Source: an uncultured Lachnospiraceae bacterium (GTDB lineage Bacteria; Bacillota; Clostridia; Lachnospirales; Lachnospiraceae). From it: DNA of 64,000 bases. The stretch spans positions 1 through 64,000 of the forward strand of contig CAJUIS010000011.1 in the NCBI GenBank assembly GCA_910586645.1, given 5' to 3'. Under the pieces are notes generated by a model that did not search any database, was not told the origin of the DNA, and saw only the letters and a list, made by a program, of their open reading frames with translations. The position numbers and the translations under genes were made by a program. Within the stretch, counting starts at the first letter, position 1, and each line of letters begins with the position of its first letter. Below, in pieces: positions 17,847-26,985 of this stretch.

Positions 17847-19610
17847 ATGATGAGATCATTATTCTCTGCTGTGTCAGGTCTTAAGACACATCAGACAAAG
17901 ATGGACGTAATTGGTAATAACGTAGCAAACGTAAATACCGTAGCGTTCAAATCTACAACAACAACGTTCAGTGAAATTATGTACCAGACAGTTTCCAATG
18001 CATCCGGGGCGAATGCAGCGACCGGAAAGGGCGGCGTCAACGCAAGGCAGATTGGTCTTGGCGTTACAACCGGAGCAAATAAAGTCAGAGTGACAAATCC
18101 GGGTTCGGCTGAGACGACGGGAGACGCGATGGATCTTCGTCTGACAGACAAAGTAAGCACGAATTTCTTTATTGTAAGCAATGGTTCTCAGAATCTGTTT
18201 ACAAGGGCAGGCTCTTTTTATGTAGACGGCGCGGGGAATCTTGCGATGACTTCGACCGGTTACACAGTTATGGGCTGGCAGGTAGACGAGACAACCGGAC
18301 AGATTAAGAAGGATACCGTTTCGGCTCTGCGCATTATGCAGGAGAAAAACCTTACTTCTCCGCCGGAAGCGACAACGAAGGGAACGGTTGCCGGCACTAT
18401 GGATAAAAACGATACGGATGTTACGAGTGACGACGGTTATATGATGAATCTGAACTTCTATGACAAGCTTGGATATGTATATCAGGCAAGGTTTGCCGTA
18501 AAGGTTACAGATCCGGATACAGAGACGTTTACAGTTGAGCTGGCAGACATTTTAGATTCCAACAACGTGTCTGTACTTGACAAATATTTAAAGGACGGCG
18601 GTGACGTATCGTCGATCTTCGGCCAGAATACATTTGAAATTAAGAAGTCGTTTCCAAAGGATCCGAATATTGCGTATCTTCCGGCGGGAAGCACGGTTAC
18701 AGCGGCTCAGGGATATCAGGGAGCAGGGCATTACTACAAGTATACGACGTGGAATACAAATGGCGACGAAATTGAGATGTACAAAAAAATCAATATCGAT
18801 TACGCCAATAATACGTATGAAATCCCGGAAATTACCCGCTATGCGGATCAGGAAGCGGCACAGAACAATACGCCTTCCACGATTGCGCGCAAGACGGGTA
18901 CGGTTACGGAGATGTTTGGAATTTCTCAGGAGCAGCTTAATGCATATGACAACAATCCGAACAGTACGGCGGTTCCAAGAGGCGTTATCGATCCTGCAAC
19001 AGGAGAGTATGTATTTACCGGGCCGGCAGTAAATTATACGCTGAAGTTTTCCAAGGAAAACGGAGAGTTTGAATATGTCGGGGCGGCAGGCTCTAAAACG
19101 GTAACTATGAATCTGGGCCAGTTGGGTGAGAATTTTGCCGATATTGAGATCGATTTTTCCACTTGCCGCGCGTCAGACAATGGCGGAAAGACGACGCTTG
19201 GCGCGGATCCGGGCTGGAATAAAGGCACGATCGGAAAAGGAAAGGCGCTTGGCGCAATGATCGGGCTTAGCATCAGCAACAACGGAGAGATTTACGGTTC
19301 GTATGACAATGGAAATACCGTGCTTTTGGGACAGATTGCCGTGGCTCAGTTTGCAAACGCTTCCGGTCTTGAAAAAGTCGGTGAAAACTGCTATACGACA
19401 ACATTAAACTCCGGTGAGTTTGACGGAATTGGCGTGGAAATCGCGGCAGACGGCAGCAGCATGATTTCCGGCGAACTTGAGATGTCGAATGTGGATTTAT
19501 CTACAGAGTTTACACAGATGATTATCACGCAGAGAGGATTCCAGTCGAATTCACGCGTCATTACCACTTCCGATACGCTTCTGGAAGAATTGATCAATCT
19601 GAAGCGATAA
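17847..19610 (+). CDS. flgE: Flagellar hook protein FlgE
   Basis: A 587-residue hook subunit. The N-terminus has the axial signature SAVSGLKTHQTKMDVIGNNV, then ANVNT. The C-terminus has SNVDLSTEFTQMIITQRGF, SNSRVITTSD and LEELINLKR. The large, poorly conserved centre forms the outer hook domains; the total is longer than in enterics but normal for Lachnospiraceae. The ATG at 17847 is chosen with GGGAGG ten bases upstream. It is the last gene before a hairpin and a likely transcription break. Confidence 0.96.
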   Translation: MMRSLFSAVSGLKTHQTKMDVIGNNVANVNTVAFKSTTTTFSEIMYQTVSNASGANAATGKGGVNARQIGLGVTTGANKVRVTNPGSAETTGDAMDLRLTDKVSTNFFIVSNGSQNLFTRAGSFYVDGAGNLAMTSTGYTVMGWQVDETTGQIKKDTVSALRIMQEKNLTSPPEATTKGTVAGTMDKNDTDVTSDDGYMMNLNFYDKLGYVYQARFAVKVTDPDTETFTVELADILDSNNVSVLDKYLKDGGDVSSIFGQNTFEIKKSFPKDPNIAYLPAGSTVTAAQGYQGAGHYYKYTTWNTNGDEIEMYKKINIDYANNTYEIPEITRYADQEAAQNNTPSTIARKTGTVTEMFGISQEQLNAYDNNPNSTAVPRGVIDPATGEYVFTGPAVNYTLKFSKENGEFEYVGAAGSKTVTMNLGQLGENFADIEIDFSTCRASDNGGKTTLGADPGWNKGTIGKGKALGAMIGLSISNNGEIYGSYDNGNTVLLGQIAVAQFANASGLEKVGENCYTTTLNSGEFDGIGVEIAADGSSMISGELEMSNVDLSTEFTQMIITQRGFQSNSRVITTSDTLLEELINLKR

Positions 19611-19673
19611 TACTTGTTAAAAATTTGTATACATAAAGTATAAGCATTCCATTTTAACACAATATGTGGTATA

Positions 19674-19722
19674 ATGTGTATATGGTTTGGTGTGTATTAC
19701 CGGCCATATACACATTTTTATT
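19674..19722 (+). terminator. Hairpin with T-rich tail after flgE
   Basis: A perfect 12-base-pair inverted repeat (ATGTGTATATGG at 19674-19685 and its complement at 19704-19715) around an 18-base loop, followed by a T-rich stretch. It fits a terminator or partial attenuator splitting flgB-flgE from motA onward. The AU-rich stem and long loop make it weaker than the codY terminator. Confidence 0.6.
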
Positions 19723-19781
19723 TGTTGTTGACAGGCGTTTTTGAAAAACAGCAATTTTTGTTAAAAAAACTAAATATGCTA

Positions 19782-19810
19782 TGGACAATTATATCAAAAT
19801 TTAGTAAACT
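19782..19810 (+). promoter_or_regulatory. Possible promoter of motA and downstream genes
   Basis: TGGACA (19782-19787), 17 bases, TAAACT (19805-19810) lie after the flgE hairpin and ~68 bases before the motA start. The fit is moderate. The 267-base gap between flgE and motA contains no convincing gene; flbD, usually found here, is missing. Confidence 0.4.
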
Positions 19811-19877
19811 AATATATGAGGGTTTTTTGATGCATATAATGTTTACGAATGAATAAGAAATGGGTAGGTGAGAGTCA

Positions 19878-20660
19878 GTGGATATAGCGTCATTATTAGG
19901 CATAGTTCTCGGACTGGTTATGGTGGTGTTCGGAATCATATCGAACGGAGCAAGCATTTGGAGTTACATAGACGTTCCTTCCGTTATCATCACAATCGGC
20001 GGTTCTGTCACGGGTGTTCTGGGAGCGTTTAAGTTAAAGGATTTTATTGGCGGTTTCAAGAGCATTACCCTTGCGTTTAAGGATGAGGTTATGGATGCAG
20101 GCGCCGTAATCGGCAATGTCATCAATCTGGCAAATGTCGCCAGAAAAGAAGGCCTTTTGGCTTTGGAAGAGGCGTCCGGAGAAATTGAGGATCCTTTCCT
20201 GAAAAAAGGGATTATGCTGGTCGTAGACGGTACAGACGCGGAACTGGTGCGGGGGATTCTGGAAACGGAACTGACATGTCTTGAGGATCGGCATAAAAAG
20301 GTAATTGGTTTCTGGGAAAAATGGGCGGAACTGGGACCCGCCTGGGGAATGATCGGTACCCTGATTGGTCTGGTAAATATGCTTAACAACATGGAAGACG
20401 CTTCGGCAATCGGCCCTGCCATGGCAGTGGCTTTGCTTACAACGCTGTATGGTTCGATGATAGCGAACTGGATCTGCGTGCCGATTGCATCAAAAATGAA
20501 AGTCAACAATGATTTGGAAGTCATTATAAAAGAAGTTATGGTAGAAGGGCTTTTGTCCATTCAGGCGGGAGAAAATCCGCGCGTGATTGAAGAAAAGCTG
20601 AAGTCCTTCTTATCGCCGGCAGTCAGAAATGACGTCGGTGATGCTGGAGGTGAGGAATAG
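19878..20660 (+). CDS. motA: Flagellar stator protein MotA
   Basis: A 260-residue stator subunit with four transmembrane helices (about residues 3-22, 32-50, 148-172 and 182-204). The conserved proline region is GPAWGMIGTLIGLVNML, and the cytoplasmic loop carries the charged residues that push FliG. GTG start at 19878 with AGGTGAG upstream. The stop overlaps the motB start by one base. Confidence 0.96.
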   Translation: MDIASLLGIVLGLVMVVFGIISNGASIWSYIDVPSVIITIGGSVTGVLGAFKLKDFIGGFKSITLAFKDEVMDAGAVIGNVINLANVARKEGLLALEEASGEIEDPFLKKGIMLVVDGTDAELVRGILETELTCLEDRHKKVIGFWEKWAELGPAWGMIGTLIGLVNMLNNMEDASAIGPAMAVALLTTLYGSMIANWICVPIASKMKVNNDLEVIIKEVMVEGLLSIQAGENPRVIEEKLKSFLSPAVRNDVGDAGGEE

Positions 20661-21463
20661 TGGCGAGACAAAAGCGGGAAGAGGCGCCAAAAGGCTCACC
20701 GGCATGGATGGCCACGTTTAGCGATTTGATGAATCTGCTGCTGTGTTTCTTCGTGTTGCTTTTTTCGATGTCCACAGTCGATGCGAAGAAGTTTGAGATG
20801 GTAGTTGCCTCTATGCAGAGCAGTTTCAGCGTATTGCCTGCCGGCGGTTCTTCCATCGGAGAGGGAGAGCTGGTTTCTTCTGGCGTCAGCCAGCTGAAAG
20901 AATTCAGTATGTTTTTCGAACAGTTCAATTCGGAAGGCGAAAAAGAAGCGCAGGAGGAAAAAGAACTGAAAGAGGAATACGAAGAGGCTGCCCTGAAAGA
21001 GTCGGAAGAGATGGCGGAAGAAGTCAGCAGCCAGGCAACCGGCTATGGAATCCAGAATCAGGTGGAAGTAGACTTTAATGCGGAATATGTTCTTCTGACA
21101 CTGAATGGAGCGCTGCTTTTTGATTCGGGAAAATCTGAAATCAGAACGGAAGCACACTCTTTGGTGGATAAGATTGGAGCAATCCTTTCAAATTATAACA
21201 GCAACATCATAGAGATTGAAGGCCATACAGACAATGTTCCGATTTCGAACGACAAATATGAGAATAACGATGTGCTTTCTATGTACCGCGCCCTTCAGGT
21301 GGCGGATTACATCAGAGGCATTACGAATCTGGAACCAAGTCTTTTGAAGTCTTCGGGAAGAGGGGAATACGTCCCGATTGCAGATAATGCGACTCCGGAA
21401 GGGCGGGCAAGAAATCGAAGGGTTGAGATTAAGATTTACAATTCTTATAGTTCAAATCAATAA
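20660..21463 (+). CDS. motB: Flagellar stator protein MotB
   Basis: A 267-residue peptidoglycan-anchored stator subunit. Asp22 in FSDLMNLLLCFFVLLFSMS is the ion-binding aspartate of the single transmembrane helix. A Glu-rich linker (~85-120) acts as plug and spacer. The C-terminal OmpA-like domain shows LFDSGKSEI, IEGHTDNVPI and GRARNRRVEIKI. GTG start, coupled to motA. The sequence does not settle proton versus sodium use. Confidence 0.96.
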   Translation: MARQKREEAPKGSPAWMATFSDLMNLLLCFFVLLFSMSTVDAKKFEMVVASMQSSFSVLPAGGSSIGEGELVSSGVSQLKEFSMFFEQFNSEGEKEAQEEKELKEEYEEAALKESEEMAEEVSSQATGYGIQNQVEVDFNAEYVLLTLNGALLFDSGKSEIRTEAHSLVDKIGAILSNYNSNIIEIEGHTDNVPISNDKYENNDVLSMYRALQVADYIRGITNLEPSLLKSSGRGEYVPIADNATPEGRARNRRVEIKIYNSYSSNQ

Positions 21464-21484
21464 AAATCAGAAAGGAACAGGCAA

Positions 21485-22006
21485 ATGAAGAAGAATCTTA
21501 TTACGGTTGTTATTTTGGCGTTGGTTTTAGTGAATTTGGTTTTGACGGCTATTTTGACGATTACAATTCTGCCGCAGACCAAAAAGGCGAATGATTTGAT
21601 TACTCAGGTGTGCAGTGCAATCAATCTGGAGCTTCAGAGCGGAACCGTCACATCAAATTCCATGAGCGTTCCGATTGATCAGCTGGCCAGTTATGATCTT
21701 CCGGAACCGCTGACGATCAATTTGAAAGACAGCGGAGACGGGAAAACGCATTATGCAACAGTCAGAGTTTCACTCTCCATGAATAAGGATAACGATGATT
21801 TTAAAGAGTACGGGGAAGCTGAGAAGATGGCGGAAAGAGAAAGCTTGATTAAGAGTGAGGTAAACGCCGTGATTTCCGGATTTACATATGAAGAGTTTAC
21901 ATCAGATCAGCAAAAAGTTCAGGACGCGGTTCTGGCGAACCTTCAGAAGCTGTTCAGTTCTGATTTTATTGTCAGCGTAGGCTTTTCTGAAGTTACAGCT
22001 CAGTAA
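21485..22006 (+). CDS. fliL: Flagellar basal body-associated protein FliL
   Basis: A 173-residue single-pass membrane protein (helix ~residues 6-28) with a periplasmic FliL domain (ATVRVSLSMN, then AVISGFTYEEF and VGFSEVT at the end). FliL encircles the stator and adjusts torque. AGAAAGGA precedes the ATG. Eighty bases separate it from fliM, containing a small structured leader. Confidence 0.88.
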   Translation: MKKNLITVVILALVLVNLVLTAILTITILPQTKKANDLITQVCSAINLELQSGTVTSNSMSVPIDQLASYDLPEPLTINLKDSGDGKTHYATVRVSLSMNKDNDDFKEYGEAEKMAERESLIKSEVNAVISGFTYEEFTSDQQKVQDAVLANLQKLFSSDFIVSVGFSEVTAQ

Positions 22007-22086
22007 GATGCCTTACAGGGATTCCTTTGTGTGCGGAAGAACGCACAATAGATAGAAAAAACGCATTAGGCAGGTGGTGAAATTTC

Positions 22087-23067
22087 ATGGGTGACGTGTT
22101 GTCCCAAAGCGAAATCGATAGTTTGCTTCAGGCGTTAAGCGACGGTGAACTCGATGTAGATGAAATGAAAGATGCTCCGGAGAAACTGGTGAAGAACTAC
22201 GATTTTGCAAGACCTTCCAAATTCTCCAAAGAGCATTTAAGGACTTTGGAAATTATATTTGAGCATTACGGGAGGTTATTATCCACCAATCTTCCGGTAT
22301 ATTTGAGAAAAAGCGTTCAGATTGAGGTGATGAATTCTGAGGCTGTTACATATTCGGAGTTTTCCAATGCGCTTTCTAATCCGGTTTTGCTGGGGATTGT
22401 GGATATGGAACCGTTAAACGGCAGCATTATTCTGGAGATGGCTTCGAATCTTGGTTATACGGCAGTGGATCGTATGCTGGGAGGAATGGGAGTGCCATTG
22501 GATAAGAGCCGGGAGTTTTCAGAAATAGAGCTCCTTATTATTGAACGGATTATGACGGTGTGCGTGGAACTTTTAAGCGAACCGTGGCAGAATGTGGTGG
22601 AAATTCATCCAAGACTGGAGCGGATTGAAACAAATTCACAGTTTGCACAGTTTATATCTCCAAGCGAGATGATAGCGCTTGTGACGATTAATATCCGTGT
22701 TGGTGAGGTGGAAGGCCTGATGAATATCTGTCTTCCGTTTATGACGCTTGAACCCGTGATGGATAAATTGAATACGAAATTTTGGTATTCAAATATTAAG
22801 AGAGATGATGAGGTTGAGTATACGGAGGCAATTCAGAGTCTGATTTCAAGAGCTCCGGTACCGATTAAAGCTTATCTTGGAAGAAGCACAGTTTCTGTGC
22901 AGGACTTTACAAATCTTCAAATTGGGGATATCATTCGTTTGGATTCAAAAGTAGATAAAGAACTGGACGTGTACGTTGGGAGTATACGCAAATTTACTGC
23001 ATTGCCGGGAGCGTCCGGCAACCAATATGCGGTAAGAGTTACATCAGTAATCGGAGAGGAGCAATAA
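22087..23067 (+). CDS. fliM: Flagellar motor switch protein FliM
   Basis: A 326-residue C-ring protein. The extreme N-terminus (LSQSEIDSLLQAL) is the CheY-P docking peptide. The middle is a CheC-like fold (GGMGVPLD, REFSEIELLIIERI). The C-terminal SpoA domain (PVPIKAYLGRSTVSVQDF, LQIGDIIRLD) binds FliN/FliY. CAGGTGG precedes the ATG. It is followed by fliY after four bases. Confidence 0.97.
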   Translation: MGDVLSQSEIDSLLQALSDGELDVDEMKDAPEKLVKNYDFARPSKFSKEHLRTLEIIFEHYGRLLSTNLPVYLRKSVQIEVMNSEAVTYSEFSNALSNPVLLGIVDMEPLNGSIILEMASNLGYTAVDRMLGGMGVPLDKSREFSEIELLIIERIMTVCVELLSEPWQNVVEIHPRLERIETNSQFAQFISPSEMIALVTINIRVGEVEGLMNICLPFMTLEPVMDKLNTKFWYSNIKRDDEVEYTEAIQSLISRAPVPIKAYLGRSTVSVQDFTNLQIGDIIRLDSKVDKELDVYVGSIRKFTALPGASGNQYAVRVTSVIGEEQ

Positions 23068-23071
23068 GACA

Positions 23072-24220
23072 ATGGATGGAATGTTATCGCAGGAAGAAAT
23101 TAACGCCTTGTTAAATGAACCGGGAGTTTCCGATGTCGGTGAACAACCGCTTACTGATACTGAAAAAGATGCAATAGGCGAAGTTGCAAATATCAGTATG
23201 GGAACAGCAGCAACAACATTATTTTCGCTGGTAAACAGAAAGGTTGATATATCAACGCCGGTCGTATCTTTTGCCACATGGGAAGACATTGTGGCGGCTT
23301 ATGAGAGACCGTGTGTGTTTATTCGAATTGGATATACGGTCGGGCTGGACGGAAGCAATGTCTTAGTGCTGAAGGAACATGATGTAAAAGTAATTACAGA
23401 TTTGATGATGGGCGGAGACGGAACAAATACCGGAGGCGAGCTGGGAGAACTGCATTTGAGTGCAATCAGTGAAGCGATGAACCAGATGATGGGTTCTGCG
23501 GCGACTTCATTATCGTCAATGCTGAATAAGATGATTGACATCAGCCCTCCCGAAGCGGATGTTGTGGATTTGCAGGAAACTTTGGACGGAGGAGCCATAG
23601 ACAGTTTTCTGGCCGGAGAATTTGTAAAGATTTCATTCCGGATGGAAATTGGCGACTTGGTTGACAGTCAGATTATGCAGCTTTATCCGTTTTCGTTTGC
23701 AAGAGAAGTTTTTTCCAGCATTTCAAAAAATATGGAGGCGGATGTCGCTTCCGTTGCAAAGCAGCAAAACGATGCGGCGCAGCAGCCTGCGGCTCAGCCC
23801 GTTCAGGAGCAGCCGGCAATGGGGCAGCCGGTACAGGCGCAGCCTATGATGGGGCAGCCGATGATGGCGGCGCAGCCTATGATGGGACAGCCGATGATGG
23901 CGGCGCAGCCTGTAATGTCGCAGCCGGTAAATGTACAGCCTGCTCAATTCCAGGCGTTTGCATCAGGCATAAGTCCGGCGCTGCAGTCGGAAAACATAGA
24001 TTTGATTATGGATGTGCCGCTGGATGTGACGGTTGAATTGGGAAGAACCAGCAAGTCAATTCAGGAAATCCTGGACTTTGTGCCTGGAACAATTATTGAA
24101 CTGAATAAAATTGCAGGTGAGCCAATTGACGTTCTTGTAAATGGGAAGTACGTTGCAAAAGGCGAAGTTGTCGTAATTGAAGAGAATTTTGGTGTTAGGA
24201 TCACAGAAATTATTAAATAA
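23072..24220 (+). CDS. fliY: Motor switch phosphatase FliY (FliN with CheC domain)
   Basis: A 382-residue protein: an N-terminal CheY-binding peptide (MLSQEEINALLNE), a CheC-like phosphatase domain (~residues 25-225) with two E-x2-N sites (AIGEVANISMG and LSAISEAMNQMMG), a Gln/Pro/Met-rich linker (~230-292) made of near-identical 33-base DNA repeats, and a C-terminal FliN/SpoA domain (MDVPLDVTVELGRT, LDFVPGTIIEL). FliY replaces FliN in the C-ring of many Firmicutes and dephosphorylates CheY-P. Confidence 0.95.
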   Translation: MDGMLSQEEINALLNEPGVSDVGEQPLTDTEKDAIGEVANISMGTAATTLFSLVNRKVDISTPVVSFATWEDIVAAYERPCVFIRIGYTVGLDGSNVLVLKEHDVKVITDLMMGGDGTNTGGELGELHLSAISEAMNQMMGSAATSLSSMLNKMIDISPPEADVVDLQETLDGGAIDSFLAGEFVKISFRMEIGDLVDSQIMQLYPFSFAREVFSSISKNMEADVASVAKQQNDAAQQPAAQPVQEQPAMGQPVQAQPMMGQPMMAAQPMMGQPMMAAQPVMSQPVNVQPAQFQAFASGISPALQSENIDLIMDVPLDVTVELGRTSKSIQEILDFVPGTIIELNKIAGEPIDVLVNGKYVAKGEVVVIEENFGVRITEIIK

Positions 24221-24239
24221 AGAGATAGGAGATTATGAA

Positions 24240-24602
24240 ATGGGAAAAAATATTTTAGTTTGTGATGATGCGGCATTTATGCGGATGATGATTAAAGATA
24301 TTTTGACAAAAAATGGTTATAATATCGCAGGCGAAGCTGAAAATGGACAGAAGGCAGTGGAGAAGTACAACGAAACCAAGCCGGATTTAGTGCTTATGGA
24401 TATTACCATGCCGGAAATGGATGGGATCCAGGCTCTGAAAAAGATTAAAGAAATGGATCCGGGCGCATCTGTAATTATGTGTTCAGCAATGGGACAGCAG
24501 GCTATGGTAATTGAAGCAATCCAGTCAGGCGCAAAAGATTTTATCGTTAAGCCGTTTCAGGCGGAGCGCGTATTGGAAGCTGTGAAAAAGGTTGTAGGTT
24601 AA
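24240..24602 (+). CDS. cheY: Chemotaxis response regulator CheY
   Basis: A 120-residue single-domain receiver. The acidic pair is Asp9/Asp10, the phosphorylation site Asp54 (LVLMDITMP), the switch Ser82 (MCSAMG) and Lys104 (FIVKPF). The ATG at 24240 is chosen for TAGGAG eight bases upstream; the frame is open further upstream into fliY. It carries the signal to FliM/FliY, both encoded just before it. Confidence 0.96.
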   Translation: MGKNILVCDDAAFMRMMIKDILTKNGYNIAGEAENGQKAVEKYNETKPDLVLMDITMPEMDGIQALKKIKEMDPGASVIMCSAMGQQAMVIEAIQSGAKDFIVKPFQAERVLEAVKKVVG

Positions 24603-24603
24603 T

Positions 24604-24984
24604 ATGTATGGGGTGGCAGTACAGACATCTTCTTTCTCCAGTTTTCTGCAGTTGATTGGCGTACTGTTGATTTTTATTTTTGTACTCGGGGCGACCTATT
24701 TTGCGACACGTCTGATTGCGGGTTATCAAAAAGGGCAGAGTTTTAACAAAAACCTGAAAGTAATAGAGACTCTGAAGATTACGCCGAATAAGTTTATACA
24801 GATTATAGAGGCGGGAGAAGAATATCTGGTTATCGCAATCGGAAAAGATGAAGTGCGGCTGCTTACGAAACTGACAGGAGAGCAGTTAAAAGAAGTGCCG
24901 TCGGAGGAGTATTCTGCCAAAATGACGGCGGACGGTTTTAAAGAGATCTTGGAAAAAGTAAAAAAACATATACCGAAGAAGTAG
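24604..24984 (+). CDS. fliO: Flagellar biosynthetic protein FliO
   Basis: A 126-residue protein with one N-terminal transmembrane helix (~residues 11-34) and the FliO/FliZ cytoplasmic domain (LKVIETLKITPNKFIQIIEAG, EYLVIAIGKDEVRLL). It is the assembly scaffold for the FliP ring of the export gate. The ATG follows the cheY stop after one base. Conservation in the family is weak, but position before fliP is decisive. Confidence 0.9.
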   Translation: MYGVAVQTSSFSSFLQLIGVLLIFIFVLGATYFATRLIAGYQKGQSFNKNLKVIETLKITPNKFIQIIEAGEEYLVIAIGKDEVRLLTKLTGEQLKEVPSEEYSAKMTADGFKEILEKVKKHIPKK

Positions 24985-24997
24985 ACAGGAACAGATT

Positions 24998-25894
24998 ATG
25001 AGTAAATTTAAAAAGATATATTGCAGGTTCAGTACAGCTTTTGCAATGTTAGTTATGATAATTGCCATTGTGCTGTTGATGGGACAGAATGTTCATGCTA
25101 CAGGTAATGTCAATAATCCTCCTTTGGATTATGACGAGGCGGTCGGTGGAATTGACGTGCCGGCAGGGGATGATATTGAAGAGCCTGCTGACCGGAGGAA
25201 CAGACCATTGGAAGACTCTACTTCTGACAGTACGAATGGAGTATATTTCGGTTACAACAATGAGGATGGGACAATATCCGGGTCCATTCGGATTTTGCTG
25301 GTACTTACAATTCTTTCATTGGCTCCGTCGCTTTTGATTATGCTGACGTCTTTTACCAGAATTATCATTGTTCTGCATTTTTTACGGACAGCGATTGGAA
25401 CGCAGACGGCTCCGCCCAATCAGGTGTTGATAGGACTTGCATTGTTTTTGACTCTTTTTATTATGCAGCCGGTATTTTCAGATATTAATGAAAATGCGAT
25501 AAAGCCTTTTGATGCGGGGGAGATTACGCAGGAAGAGGCGATTGAGATTGGCAGCAAACCTTTGCGGGAATTTATGAATGGACAGGTGCAGATTAAGGAT
25601 ATAGATTTGTTTATTCAAATTTCCGGAGAGACATATGAAAGTTATGAAGAGGTTCCGTTTTCCGTATTAATTCCAAGTTTTATTTTAAGTGAACTCAGAC
25701 AGGCTTTTATCATAGGGTTTATGCTCTATATTCCGTTTATTGTAATTGATATGGTAGTATCTTCTGTGCTCATGTCGATGGGTATGATGATGCTTCCGCC
25801 AACGACAATATCCCTTCCGTTTAAAATTTTACTTTTTATTCTTGCGGATGGCTGGAATATGGTAATTGGGAGTCTGGTTAAGACATTTTATTAG
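24998..25894 (+). CDS. fliP: Flagellar export gate protein FliP
   Basis: A 298-residue export-gate protein. It has a cleavable signal-like helix (~residues 10-34), a non-conserved 55-residue periplasmic part, then the conserved core with LTSFTRIIIVLHFLR, TAPPNQVLIGLALFLT, the MQPVF segment and four membrane helices (last: MGMMMLPPTTISLPFKILLF). FliP pentamers form the pore with FliQ and FliR, which follow. Confidence 0.96.
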   Translation: MSKFKKIYCRFSTAFAMLVMIIAIVLLMGQNVHATGNVNNPPLDYDEAVGGIDVPAGDDIEEPADRRNRPLEDSTSDSTNGVYFGYNNEDGTISGSIRILLVLTILSLAPSLLIMLTSFTRIIIVLHFLRTAIGTQTAPPNQVLIGLALFLTLFIMQPVFSDINENAIKPFDAGEITQEEAIEIGSKPLREFMNGQVQIKDIDLFIQISGETYESYEEVPFSVLIPSFILSELRQAFIIGFMLYIPFIVIDMVVSSVLMSMGMMMLPPTTISLPFKILLFILADGWNMVIGSLVKTFY

Positions 25895-25918
25895 GAAATT
25901 TGATGGGAGGGAGATCTG

Positions 25919-26191
25919 GTGATTACACAGGGTGATATTATTACGATTGCAAAAGAAGCTATTTATACGATTATTATCGCATCGTCTCCCTTATTGCTTA
26001 TCTCATTGATTATAGGTTTGGTTATCAGTATCTTTCAGACTGTGACGTCCATTCAGGAGCAGACGCTTACTTTTGTGCCGAAGATTGTAGCGGTTTTTCT
26101 TGGGCTGATGCTGTTTGGTCCATGGATGATGGACATTCTTTCCAATTTTATGACGCGCCTTTGGACAGATTTTAGCGTATACTTAAGCTAG
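25919..26191 (+). CDS. fliQ: Flagellar export gate protein FliQ
   Basis: A 90-residue protein with two membrane helices (~residues 16-42 and 55-78). The family motif is SLIIGLVISIFQTVTSIQEQ, then LTFVPKI. GTG start at 25919 with GGGAGGGAG upstream. It is a subunit of the FliPQR gate. Confidence 0.96.
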   Translation: MITQGDIITIAKEAIYTIIIASSPLLLISLIIGLVISIFQTVTSIQEQTLTFVPKIVAVFLGLMLFGPWMMDILSNFMTRLWTDFSVYLS

Positions 26192-26199
26192 GCTGCATT

Positions 26200-26985
26200 A
26201 TGGTAAATTATAGCTTTTCCTTACAGACATTTGAATATTTTATATTGATTTTGGTACGAATATCCTGTTTTGTTTATATAGCCCCTTTTTTTGGGACGCA
26301 GAATACGCCGGGGAGGGTGAAGATTGGATTATCCGTTTTTGTATCCCTGCTGCTGTGTCAGCTTGTTCCGGGAGAGAGCCTTGGATATACAGGGATTGTG
26401 GGATATTCCATTATCGTCCTAAAAGAAGGAATTACAGGATTGCTCATTGGGTTTGCGGCAAACATTTGTAATTCCATTATTTTATTAGCCGGAAATTTAA
26501 TCGATATGAATATCGGTTTTTCAATGGCGACAGAATACAATCCGCAGATGCGGACACAGGCAAGCGTTACGGCTAATTTTTACAGTTATTTTGTAATGCT
26601 GCTTTTGATTGTTACAAATATGCACCATTATATACTGCGGGCAGTGGCTGATTCTTATCAGCTGATACCGGTCAATGGGCAGGTCTTTCAATGGGATCAT
26701 CTTTTGCAGGGGATACTTACTTATATGGTAAATTCATTTGTAATTGCTTTTCGGATTATTCTTCCGGTATTTGCCTGCATTATGATTTTGAACTGTGTTC
26801 TTGGAATTATGGCGAAAGTTTCTCCGCAGATGAATATGTTTGCGGTAGGTATGCAGCTTAAAGTTCTTGCGGGACTGATTATTTTGTTCTTAACGATTGA
26901 TCTGTTTATCAATGTGTCAGATTTTATTTTTGATGAAATGAAACGGACAATGGTATCAATAATAAAAGGAATGTATGAGAGTTGA
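26200..26985 (+). CDS. fliR: Flagellar export gate protein FliR
   Basis: A 261-residue integral membrane protein with about six hydrophobic segments and the FliR motifs RISCFVYIAPFFG near the N-terminus and GIMAKVSPQMNMFAVGMQLK toward the C-terminus. ATG at 26200, nine bases after fliQ, without a strong ribosome site (CTGCATTATGG), which suggests coupled translation. Its end overlaps flhB by four bases. Confidence 0.95.
   Translation: MVNYSFSLQTFEYFILILVRISCFVYIAPFFGTQNTPGRVKIGLSVFVSLLLCQLVPGESLGYTGIVGYSIIVLKEGITGLLIGFAANICNSIILLAGNLIDMNIGFSMATEYNPQMRTQASVTANFYSYFVMLLLIVTNMHHYILRAVADSYQLIPVNGQVFQWDHLLQGILTYMVNSFVIAFRIILPVFACIMILNCVLGIMAKVSPQMNMFAVGMQLKVLAGLIILFLTIDLFINVSDFIFDEMKRTMVSIIKGMYES

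Noticed and set aside
19674..19856. 60-codon open frame between flgE and motA, considered as flbD
   Set aside because: It starts inside the hairpin, has no ribosome site and shows none of the FlbD motifs.
23837..23929. Regular repeats considered as CRISPR-like
   Set aside because: They are in-frame coding repeats with no spacers and no cas genes nearby.
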